Origin: Desulfobaccales bacterium
Lineage (GTDB): Bacteria > Desulfobacterota > Desulfobaccia > Desulfobaccales > 0-14-0-80-60-11
Assembly: GCA_041648175.1 (NCBI GenBank)
Contig: JBAZPO010000007.1
Location: 124,001-188,000 of the forward strand
Length of the DNA stretch: 64,000 nt
Direction of reading: 5' to 3'
The notes under the pieces are model-generated. The model made no database searches. It had not been told where the DNA came from and saw only the letters and a list, made by a program, of their open reading frames with translations. Below are positions 1 to 7,157 of the stretch, piece by piece. Position numbers and translations under genes: made by a program. The first letter of the stretch is position 1, and the number at the start of each line of letters is the position of its first letter.

Positions 1-520
1 GGACGCTATATCCCCCGCTAGGGAAAACGGTCAGATTCTTCAAACGCTCATTATAGCGACGTTCTGCTTCCGCTTGCTCTCCTGTCAGTTCCTCAATTTG
101 TTTTAATAGGTCGAGATACTTAATGAAATGGGCACGCGCTTCTCTGAATTCGTCCTCTGTGGACGACGACTGCTCGCGAGTCAGGATCGATGTAAGCCCT
201 TGAAAGAAAACTTGCCACTGATGAAAACGCAGTTCTTCGAGCTCACCGAGTGCCTCACTTTTCAAAAGCGCAATCTGGACCTCTTTACTCGGCTGTGCCG
301 CCAGCCATACCTGAACCGGCGCGCTTATTGGTTCGGCAATAACTGGCGGGCTCTTGACCTCAGGGGATTTGGGCAATTCCTGTAATTTGTACAGTTCACC
401 CTTGAGTTCGATCTTTGGGAGATCGATCTTTGGCCCTTGCCCAAATGTCACTTCCTGTATCGCAAAAAAACTACCTATAAAAAGAACTGGAAACATTAAT
501 CTTTGACTTAATAAGTTCAT
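1..520 (-). CDS. Secreted protein of unknown function (partial, C-terminus outside window)
   Basis: An uninterrupted minus-strand frame runs from an ATG at 520 to the window edge, giving at least 173 residues. The start is supported by a purine-rich AGAGGTG about 8 bases upstream. The N-terminus (MNLLSQRLMFPVLFIGSFFA) is a typical signal peptide, probably cleaved near residue 28-30, so the product is exported. The mature part is Lys/Glu/Pro-rich for about 60 residues. It then becomes strongly helical, with heptad-like Leu/Glu spacing in the last 90 visible residues, suggesting a coiled coil. I do not recognise a family. It lies outside the island and is probably part of the original chromosome left of the tRNA-Lys site, or of an older insertion there. 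Confidence 0.6.
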   Translation of the reverse strand, partial: MNLLSQRLMFPVLFIGSFFAIQEVTFGQGPKIDLPKIELKGELYKLQELPKSPEVKSPPVIAEPISAPVQVWLAAQPSKEVQIALLKSEALGELEELRFHQWQVFFQGLTSILTREQSSSTEDEFREARAHFIKYLDLLKQIEELTGEQAEAERRYNERLKNLTVFPSGGYSV

Positions 521-1036
521 GAGACACCTCTTGATGTTTTCGTCTGTTTGTTTCGACTCATGATTCGTGGTCTAACGGCACGCTTGAGCAGAGCGGTTCA
601 GCTCGCACGATCCAAGCTTGCAGGAATGTGAAGATCAGAAAAATTCAAGTGCTATCCAGGTTGAAGGTAAGCTCGTCTTACTAACCTTACCCCGCCACGT
701 CGCTTATGCTTTAACTTTCTTCCTAACAGTTACCCCTTTAGCTGCCATTATTTTTATTTTTTTTGGCGGCCCATTAAGCTCATCCGTAAACCCCGTTCAC
801 CCCCCAAATAGCCACGCCCCTTTTTCTCATTTTGCGTGCGAGCCAGACTCTTTTTTTGCCAAATTTCTCATTTTACGTTTTGACCGCTTCACGGTCCTCG
901 TCGCGTCGCAAGTCCATGAAAATGCCGCAAAAGTCGCACAAAAGTTTCGCCGCGTGCGCGTCTACTCTATTTCTCATTCTACTATCCCCCTCACAATGTG
1001 CAAATGGTAGCCCAGATGGTAGCCCAAAATAAAAAT
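521..1036. other. Non-coding stretch left of the island
   Basis: No credible gene is visible. The plus strand carries an open frame at 832-1032 whose last residues (NGSPDGSPK, stop at 1030-1032) come just before the hairpin and tRNA fragment. That is the same layout as the end of the integrase gene at the right end of the island. It may be a scar of an earlier integrase, but the upstream residues show no recombinase motifs. Confidence 0.4.
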
Positions 1037-1061
1037 GGGGTTAGCCATAATAGCTAACCCC
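1037..1061 (-). terminator. Hairpin downstream of the tRNA fragment (original tRNA-Lys terminator)
   Basis: A perfect 9-bp inverted repeat, GGGGTTAGC / GCTAACCCC, with a 7-base loop is followed on the minus strand by a T-rich run. A near copy lies at 36536-36562 beside the intact tRNA. The simplest reading is that this one is the original chromosomal terminator of tRNA-Lys, displaced by integration, while the island supplied its own replacement. Confidence 0.6.
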
Positions 1062-1070
1062 TTGATTTCT

Positions 1071-1119
1071 TTGGTGGGCCGTCGGAGACTCGAACTCCGA
1101 ACCTAGTGATTAAGAGTCA
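1071..1119 (-). repeat. attL: 49-bp direct repeat of the tRNA-Lys 3' half
   Basis: These 49 bases are identical to 36571-36619. They cover the encoded CCA end, acceptor 3' strand, T arm, variable region and anticodon arm up to the 5' strand of the anticodon stem. Beyond 1119 the two copies diverge, so this copy is a truncated tRNA. This is the classic footprint of a tyrosine recombinase integrating into a tRNA anticodon region. Confidence 0.9.
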
Positions 1120-1487
1120 ACATCCCTGAGCTTCCAAACCTCCTCAAATTACTGGAAGCTACTGAAATCACTACATATCCAATTAGCAAGTCTTTTCCTA
1201 TTCTTGCAAGTTTTAGCATATTCTGGAACCATTTCCACACACAGATTCACACACAGTAAAGCTGGTTTCCATGGGCTAGAGGTGTAGCGGAAACTTTTAT
1301 CGCCACTAAGCGACCCCCTGTAGTTTAAAAACCGGTCCATTCGGTCCAATTGGACCACAACCGCAGCATTCCTGGCTTTCACGACAACTTTCCTGGACCG
1401 GTCAGCTTGGGCTAATGGGCCAGCACGTACTTTTCTGGGCCATGCTTGGCTGGTCAGTGAGCGTCGCCAGGATTGGGCCGCCCCACC
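1120..1487. other. Gap inside the left end; candidate integrase arm site
   Basis: No gene is recognised. At 1230-1260 a CACACACA-type double repeat closely resembles, in the same orientation, the last bases of the integrase gene (36501-36530). In the circular form these would flank the att core on both sides, as integrase arm-type sites do. At 1343-1356 there is a perfect 14-bp palindrome, GGTCCAATTGGACC. Open frames here are short and unconvincing. Confidence 0.4.
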
Positions 1488-2507
1488 TCACTTTGCCAAG
1501 AAGTCCAGCAAGACCTGATGAAACTGCTCCGGCGCCTCCAGATGTGGGATATGCCCGACCTCCGAAATCTCCACCAGCCGGCAATTAGGGATATCCTTGG
1601 CTGCCGCCTTGCTCAACAGATCGTAGCGACCTTTGTCTTGCAGGATCTCCTCGGGCACCCGCCCCCGCCCCACCGTAGTGCGGTCCTTCAGGCCAACAAC
1701 CAGCAAAGTGGGCGCCTTGATTAAAGGAAATTCGTGCCGGACCGGCTGTTGGTAAATCATCTGGAAAGTAAGGGCCGCAGCCTTGGCGTAGCGGGGATAT
1801 TCGCCGCTGAGCATCATCCGGCAACGGGTCTCCACAAAGGATTCGTACTCCGGTTTCCAGTGCACAAAATAGCGCTTGATAAAGGCCCGGTATTTATCGG
1901 GCGTCATCTTCATTTCAATGTCATAAAGCTGGTAGGTGGGCTGGGGTGGCACAAAGAAGCGATAGTCCTCCAGGCCAATGGGGTCCTCCAAGACCAGGCG
2001 GCTGGTGCGCTCCGGGTAGTTGCGGGCAAATCGCACTGCTAACATGCCGCCCATGGAGTGGCCCACGATTACGGCCTGCTTCACCTGCAGCTGATCGAGC
2101 AATTGGGCCGTGTTGGCCGCCAGCAGGTCAAAGCTGTAATCGATTTCCGGCTTGGTGGATTTACCGAAACCCAACTGGTCAGGGACAATTACCCGGTAGC
2201 CCGCAGCCGTCAGAGCTTTGATGGTGTTGTCCCAATAGCTGCCGTAAAAATTCTTCCCATGCAGCAAGACTGCGCCCCGATGGCCGTCCCAGCCTGGGGG
2301 GATCACGTCCATATAGGCCATTCGCAGTTGTTGTCCATCGATATTGAGGGTAAGAAATTGGACCGGGTAAGGATACGCATATTCATCCAGGGCAATGCCC
2401 AAGGGGGTTGAATAAGCCGGCGCCTGTTCCTGCCCGTCCCCGGGATTTGGAACTGTCAGTAGGATCAGACCTACCAATATTCCAAACAGACCATATAGGC
2501 GTCTCAT
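1488..2507 (-). CDS. Exported alpha/beta-fold hydrolase
   Basis: This 339-residue protein begins with a hydrophobic signal sequence (residues 1-25), so it probably acts in the periplasm or outside the cell. The alpha/beta hydrolase core follows. The oxyanion-region HG motif is at 83-84 and the nucleophile elbow GHSMGG at 149-154 (Ser151). A candidate acid is Asp275 in GLKDRT and the catalytic His is His319 in GHIPH. This is the haloperoxidase/esterase-like branch; the substrate cannot be told from sequence. It is the last full-length recognisable gene before attL, read toward the island end, and is separated from the eCIS operon by small genes. The N-terminal helix could also be a membrane anchor. 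Confidence 0.85.
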   Translation of the reverse strand: MRRLYGLFGILVGLILLTVPNPGDGQEQAPAYSTPLGIALDEYAYPYPVQFLTLNIDGQQLRMAYMDVIPPGWDGHRGAVLLHGKNFYGSYWDNTIKALTAAGYRVIVPDQLGFGKSTKPEIDYSFDLLAANTAQLLDQLQVKQAVIVGHSMGGMLAVRFARNYPERTSRLVLEDPIGLEDYRFFVPPQPTYQLYDIEMKMTPDKYRAFIKRYFVHWKPEYESFVETRCRMMLSGEYPRYAKAAALTFQMIYQQPVRHEFPLIKAPTLLVVGLKDRTTVGRGRVPEEILQDKGRYDLLSKAAAKDIPNCRLVEISEVGHIPHLEAPEQFHQVLLDFLAK

Positions 2508-2631
2508 TGCCGTCCTCCTTGTTTCAGGGTTTCCCGAGATCAGTTATGAAACCACCCTCTGAGCAAACCCTTCTCTCAGCAGCAAAAGAGCTTATGCCTA
2601 TGGTAGTGTTTAAAAGATTTGGTGCAAGCGG

Positions 2632-3072
2632 TTAGAAGATTAATCTGAAGAAATGGATTGGAGTGCAGGCAGATATCCCTCCCGCACTCCAAGTTCTTCT
2701 ATGGCAGAGCCACTCAGCTATCCCGCCTGCCGCCGGGGTCATGCCGTTGGCGCCAATAGCATCTAAACCGCCCCGGTCATGATCTTCCCGGCACGTTTTA
2801 ATGAAGCCTGGAATAAGATCACTGCAGCTGAACCTCAAACCGCTTTGTTCCAGGACGTTCAGAAATCTGTCCAGGACTTCTTCAGTTGCATTGAAGTTTA
2901 GACTCACTTCTTCATCCGGCAGCCTATCATCCACCGAGACATACATCAGGATACAGTCGGTACTGCCCCGGTCTTCCAAGGTCCAGAGGTCATCCCAGGC
3001 TCGATATAGGAACCTGATGTCCTCCATGCTACCGACGCCGAACTCTAGCCGACAGATTGGAAATTTACTCAC
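2632..3072 (-). CDS. Hypothetical protein
   Basis: I place the start at a GTG at 3072 because an AGAGAGG ribosome-binding site lies 8-14 bases upstream. An earlier GTG at 3081 overlaps that site and is unlikely. The product is about 146 residues. Residues 1-100 are acidic, with alternating strand and helix patterns (LEFGVGSMEDIRFL, EVLDRFLNVLEQSG), and look like a genuine small globular domain. The last 40 residues are Cys/His/Trp-rich and of lower quality, so the natural C-terminus may have been altered. No family is recognised. It sits between the hydrolase and the small genes at the island's left end. Confidence 0.45.
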   Translation of the reverse strand: MSKFPICRLEFGVGSMEDIRFLYRAWDDLWTLEDRGSTDCILMYVSVDDRLPDEEVSLNFNATEEVLDRFLNVLEQSGLRFSCSDLIPGFIKTCREDHDRGGLDAIGANGMTPAAGGIAEWLCHRRTWSAGGISACTPIHFFRLIF

Positions 3073-3271
3073 TTCAATCACCTCTCTTTGGGATTTTAGA
3101 ATCCTAGCAAAGCCCAGGATGACGTAACTTTCCAGTCATTCAGGGCGCCCTGAACTCATTGGGGCGTACCTGACAAAAAAGGGGCGGCGAAAATTGCGCC
3201 GGCCCGCAACAACTGCATTGGTTTAACGAAAAGCATCCATCGCAACTGGTGGGCGAGATAGGCCTGTCCGG

Positions 3272-3448
3272 TTAAATTCTGCAGCTCTTAAATATGCAGG
3301 CCTTGCCCAGGTTCAGCTTGTGGATCGCCTCTTCCGCGACTTTAGGCCTCCCGACCAGGATTGCTGATAGCCGGGATGGGATTGTCGGTTGTGCAGGTTC
3401 AACCGCCAGCTTGGCCATTGGCGCCATATCCTTCGGGATGGATTCCAT
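3272..3448 (-). CDS. Small hypothetical protein
   Basis: A 58-residue frame starts at an ATG at 3448 and stops at 3272-3274. Its composition is protein-like (MESIPKDMAPMAKLAVEPAQ, then a basic helix), ending with CIFKSC. There is no clear ribosome-binding site and no recognised family. It fills an otherwise empty 400-base gap, but the evidence is composition only. Confidence 0.25.
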   Translation of the reverse strand: MESIPKDMAPMAKLAVEPAQPTIPSRLSAILVGRPKVAEEAIHKLNLGKACIFKSCRI

Positions 3449-3561
3449 CTCATTTTGCGTTGTGCCATAGATTTACTCCTTGAAGTTTAACATGGATGCT
3501 TTTAGTTATGGGCCAAGCCCGCCATTGTTCCTTGACGGACCGGGCAATTCCATAACGCTGT

Positions 3562-4085
3562 TTAAGATTCCGGATTTTTTTCCATAGCCAGTAGTTCTTG
3601 GCCTGGGCTGTCTTTCCTGATCAGCTCTAAGTCTGTGGCCACAAACACCAGTTCGAGCGGCCTCTTTTTCTCCCAGGGTTCGTATTCGTAATGACCAATC
3701 GCACCTACCACGGCCACTCGATCCCCCCGATGGATGGAGCTTGTAGCGACTGCTGCCAAGTCTTTGGGGCAGCAGACTTAAACCAGTAGACGACATAATT
3801 GCAGACCTGTTCATCAGTCATGGCCTTGACCACGGCCTTGGCTTCAGCAAAGGCCTGGCGGAAGGGCATCGCCTGCCGTCTTTCGGCGGTCTCGATTGCG
3901 GTCACCACGCCCCGGTTGAAGCAAACCACGCCCTGACGGACATGGTTGAGAACAACTCCATAAGCCCACCGGCCTATCTTCTCGGCCTGGGCCTGAATCG
4001 TCGGCCAGTTATCCTTGAGCCAGTTGATCCCGGCCTTGACCTGAGAGCCCAGCCATGAGAAAGCATTTTTAATTCTGTTCAGCAT
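3562..4085 (-). pseudogene. Frameshifted gene, possible single-strand-binding (OB-fold) C-terminus
   Basis: Two overlapping minus-strand frames appear to be one gene. The upstream frame starts at an ATG at 4085, with AGGTGG about 8 bases before it, and reads a helical, Trp-rich N-terminus up to NYVVYWFKSAAPK. The downstream frame continues with DLAAVATSSIHRGDRVAVVG and ends VFVATDLELI. Joined at the short CCCC-AAA run (plus-strand 3763-3769), the two give a pattern like an SSB OB-fold: a strand with aromatic residues, then a KGDRVAVEG-like strand, then a final strand. Joined length is about 174 residues. It is either a pseudogene or a homopolymer sequencing error. The OB-fold reading rests on motif resemblance only. 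Confidence 0.45.
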
Positions 4086-4097
4086 TTTTATCACCAC

Positions 4098-4978
4098 CTT
4101 TCATTGTGGAATTACGCCTGAGAAGGGCCGGGCCAGCTCCTCTCCCGTCATCAGAACGGGTACTGGTTGATCACGATTTATGGTATCGCAGCACATCCAC
4201 CCCCCATGTTTAACGTCCGGTGATCCCGAACCAGGGGTTTATGGTTCCCAAACAAGGGTTCCCTGGCCATTGACACGGTCCGGACGGCAGGCGTTTTATT
4301 CGGTCAAGTTGCTGACCTCAGGAGTTGCCTGCAGCTCCACCCGATTTTTAGTTCTCCATGGCCTTCTTGACAGAAGACAACGGAAACTGGCCTCACGGAC
4401 TTGGCCATATTCTTAACCCTGGACCAGCTGCAGTATGTAACGACCATACAGATACAGGGCACTGCTGCCCCCTCTTCCCCGGTCAGTACTAAGCGTCATG
4501 AAAGGGACCCGGGGGGCTCGCAGCAGAAAGTTGGGGCCCCTATTTGGGTCCCATCACCACCAGGAGCCCAAGCAGGATGTTTAAATTTCAGAGGCAAGGG
4601 GCGTTACGGAGGGGTACCTGGAAAACGGCTGTGTTATTTTCGACTCTGGAAATTTATTTTGGTTTCTGGATGACTAAGGGAAATGGTGTGCAGGTAAGAA
4701 CGGTGGAGGTGAAAATAACCAACATCAAATAAGTTTATCGGCCCAAATTTCGACGGTAGCAGCTGGCCAATGGTCATGGCATGGGTTAGGTAACTTTGAA
4801 GCGTTTTGGGGGCCTGCTACTGCTTTTTATAGTTGTAGAACTTCCCAAGCTGAGAAAAAGTTTTTTGACGATATGGTAATCATATCAATATAGCTTCATG
4901 GATTTCATGAGGTGTTGAAAAAAGGGTAGTTAGCGGCACCCTCTTTGGAGGGATAGGCCACCGGAGATACCGACATTT
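4098..4978. other. Non-coding gap beyond the 3' end of the eCIS operon
   Basis: No convincing gene is visible on either strand, though several short open frames exist. The last 120 bases are AT-rich and hold a promoter-like site with a palindromic spacer (separate entry). A weak hairpin at about 4940-4955 lies downstream of the operon's last stop codon, but its T-run is not adjacent, so I do not call a terminator. Confidence 0.4.
4865..4893 (+). promoter_or_regulatory. Candidate promoter with palindromic spacer
   Basis: A TTGACG box is separated by 17 bases from an ATATAG box. The spacer contains a perfect 6-bp inverted repeat, GATATG / CATATC, with a 5-base centre, which could be a repressor operator. 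It points toward the 3' end of the convergent eCIS operon. No gene is visible downstream on the plus strand, so any transcript would be antisense. Confidence 0.25.
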
Positions 4979-5608
4979 TTACTTTTCCAAGTTAGGGTTA
5001 GGTGTCCATTTGCTTTTGTCAACGTAATCAACTTTGATAGAGCCATCCTTAAGGGCTACACTCGCCAATATCACCCAGGGGCTATCGTCTTTTGCGGGTT
5101 TCTCCTTACAGCAGGCTATCTCGAAGCTTTCACGAATCCTGGAGTATTCGCAGACTGCTTCCTCACAACCGCAATGGGCCGGCATGACTCGCACCGGCCG
5201 AATCATGCACTCGTGGTACCTGATGGCGATATACCGCGTCTCTTCAGAATTAATAGGGCTTGGATTGCGGATTATGCCGTCGCAATCTGAAGATGTCTCC
5301 TGAAAGGATTGCGATAGGTCCAGAGTCTGGGGCTCCCGGACATAGATCTCGTCCCCTTGCTGGGAAAGGGCAAATCCGCGATCGATTGTTACTATTTTGC
5401 CGTTAGAGTACGTAACAACCAATCCCGAGACCACCCCCCAGCCGTGCATTAACCGGTTGTGCGCCCGCAGTTTCTCACGGAAGTACTCCTGCTCCTGGAT
5501 CATATCGTTGGCCGTTATGAGCTGCCGCGGGAAATAATTGACCCGCTCCATATCGGCCTTGTCAGGAAAATCAACAGCTCTTTCAACAGTAACGAATGAA
5601 GGTCCCAT
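4979..5608 (-). CDS. eCIS fibre-adaptor-module protein, short form
   Basis: This 209-residue protein is the last gene of the eCIS operon, 10 bases after its neighbour. Residues 20-95 (ERVNYFPRQLITANDMIQEQ, then NRLMHGWGVVSGL and a GDEIYV end) match the N-terminal module of the next two proteins of this type in the operon (5619-7148 and 9743-11365). All three share a Tyr-Phe/Tyr motif, an EQxY helix, an Arg/Asn-rich helix, a G(V/I)xxGLxV strand and a G(R/D)EI(I/Y) strand. The middle holds a Cys cluster (HCGCEEAVCEY, ACCKEK). There is no long C-terminal fibre, so it may be a cap or adaptor attaching fibres to the baseplate. Its role is inferred from position. Confidence 0.6.
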   Translation of the reverse strand: MGPSFVTVERAVDFPDKADMERVNYFPRQLITANDMIQEQEYFREKLRAHNRLMHGWGVVSGLVVTYSNGKIVTIDRGFALSQQGDEIYVREPQTLDLSQSFQETSSDCDGIIRNPSPINSEETRYIAIRYHECMIRPVRVMPAHCGCEEAVCEYSRIRESFEIACCKEKPAKDDSPWVILASVALKDGSIKVDYVDKSKWTPNPNLEK

Positions 5609-5618
5609 AAGTCACCTC

Positions 5619-7148
5619 TTACCCTTCTTTACGTGGAGATAAGTAAAACCAGCTCTCGAAATCCCCACCCTCGATGCCATCCCCTGAGGGAAATTCCCCT
5701 CTGAGAAAGTCCCCATCTACACAGGGTGGTTTCTTGCCTTCCTCACTTAGTTTCTTACCTAGTTCACCTCCCACTTCCAGAAAATTGCATTTTAGAATGA
5801 CGCGGATAAGCGGAATTACTTCCAAAGCAAATTTATTAAAATAAGCTATGATAGCATTATATGTTATACGGAATTCTTCTTCTGGGATAAATGTTGCTGT
5901 GCTATCGGCCCCATAAGGGGTTATTGAGCCATAAACACGATATACCGCAATAGTTCCTAAAGGGTGTACGGGATAACCTTGACCTCCCAGGATTGGACAT
6001 TCCATAGTTACAAGGAACCAAGTATTTTCATGAGCGGGATTAACTGAAGTTTGAATCACCTTGTCAAATTGAATCACCTTGTCAAATTGAATCACCTTGT
6101 CAAATTTCACTACCAGCCCCTCCATGAACTTATCGATATTGAGAGGTTTATTATAAATGTCAAGATTCGTATTATGTAGCCAATTTGTTTCTATTATGTG
6201 GGCGAGATTTGGATCAACTTCGACACCAGGGCCTGGGGGGCCCTGCAGGCCATCCTCTCCGTCTTGCCCATCATGGCCATCTATTCCTGGAGGCCCCTGC
6301 AACTTGCTGGGCTCGGTTAGACAAAGCAGCAGGTCAAGCAGTTCGCTGTTGCTGCACAGGTCGGTCCGGAAAGAGCACATGTCAATTGATCTGATGTTTG
6401 CACCTTGCAAAGTCACTTCCGCCAAGATTACATACGGACTCTCTTCCAGGACTGGGCATGAGGCAGATGAAAACACCTCTTTACATAAAGAAGATCGTCT
6501 GTTGTCCGCTGGCTTTGTTTCAAAAGGCGGTCGCACGCCGAACGGGTCAATTTCAACAGACGGTGGCCTCCCGATCAAATGTTTAATTCCAGGAGACTTG
6601 AGCAGTCCCTCACATTCTGTTTCAATTATGGATTTTTTTCGGAGGTAACCTCGCCCGTCTTTCTTTACCAGCAAATAGAAGCTTTCCACCACGGTCCCAG
6701 GTTTACAATGCTCCTGGGTATTGCAGTCCTCCACCAGGGTCGGCATGAAGTCCGCAGCGCATTCGCGATAGGCCAGGCAGATGTACACGGCATGGTCGGT
6801 CTCATCTTTGGGATCTTTGGTAAGCGGCTCCCCCTGCGGCTGGCCGCAATCATCCGTTAATTGCCAGGGATCGATGCAGACCGCCTCGGGCACAATGATC
6901 TCCCGGCCCAGGGCATCGATGGCCACCCCGGGTTCCACGCAAACTTCCTTCCCCTTGGCAGTAACGTTCAGACCGCACAGGATACCCTCTCCGAGGCTAA
7001 GCCGGTTCAGCAGCCAGCGCTTGCGGTTGAAATAGGACTGCTCCATCTGAAAATGGAACTCGTCCATCAGTTTGCCATAAAAATATTTGTTCCGCCGCGG
7101 CGGGATTAATTTAGCCAGCCGGCGCCAGTAATCGTCTTTGCTCATCAT
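5619..7148 (-). CDS. eCIS fibre-like protein with collagen-like segment
   Basis: This 509-residue protein has the shared adaptor module at residues 20-95 (KYFYGKLMDEFHFQMEQ, GILCGLNV, GREIIV). A Cys-rich region (101-265) follows. Next comes a collagen-like run of eight Gly-X-Y triplets (about 284-307), then three copies of the hexapeptide VIQFDK (about 347-366), and a beta-rich C-terminus. Collagen-like triplets and short repeats are common in trimeric phage fibre shafts, so I infer a fibre or spike projecting from the baseplate. The DNA from about 5750 to 6200 is more AT-rich than the 5' half, which fits exchange of the distal part. The start ATG-ATG follows a GAGGAGA box. Confidence 0.65.
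   Translation of the reverse strand: MMSKDDYWRRLAKLIPPRRNKYFYGKLMDEFHFQMEQSYFNRKRWLLNRLSLGEGILCGLNVTAKGKEVCVEPGVAIDALGREIIVPEAVCIDPWQLTDDCGQPQGEPLTKDPKDETDHAVYICLAYRECAADFMPTLVEDCNTQEHCKPGTVVESFYLLVKKDGRGYLRKKSIIETECEGLLKSPGIKHLIGRPPSVEIDPFGVRPPFETKPADNRRSSLCKEVFSSASCPVLEESPYVILAEVTLQGANIRSIDMCSFRTDLCSNSELLDLLLCLTEPSKLQGPPGIDGHDGQDGEDGLQGPPGPGVEVDPNLAHIIETNWLHNTNLDIYNKPLNIDKFMEGLVVKFDKVIQFDKVIQFDKVIQTSVNPAHENTWFLVTMECPILGGQGYPVHPLGTIAVYRVYGSITPYGADSTATFIPEEEFRITYNAIIAYFNKFALEVIPLIRVILKCNFLEVGGELGKKLSEEGKKPPCVDGDFLRGEFPSGDGIEGGDFESWFYLSPRKEG
6051..6104. repeat. Three tandem 18-bp repeats inside a fibre gene
   Basis: Three exact copies of the unit TTGAATCACCTTGTCAAA lie head to tail (6051-6068, 6069-6086, 6087-6104) in frame within the collagen-like fibre gene, encoding the repeated VIQFDK hexapeptide. 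Exact identity at the DNA level suggests recent expansion or slippage, which would change fibre length in steps of six residues. Confidence 0.9.
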
Positions 7149-7157
7149 GGTCTCCTC

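Noticed and set aside
1149..1382. 77-residue minus-strand frame near attL as a transposase remnant
   Set aside because: No recognised transposase motif; the palindrome and repeats inside it explain the open frame better.
6051..6104. CRISPR-like array
   Set aside because: The 18-bp units are directly adjacent without spacers and are in frame in a fibre gene.
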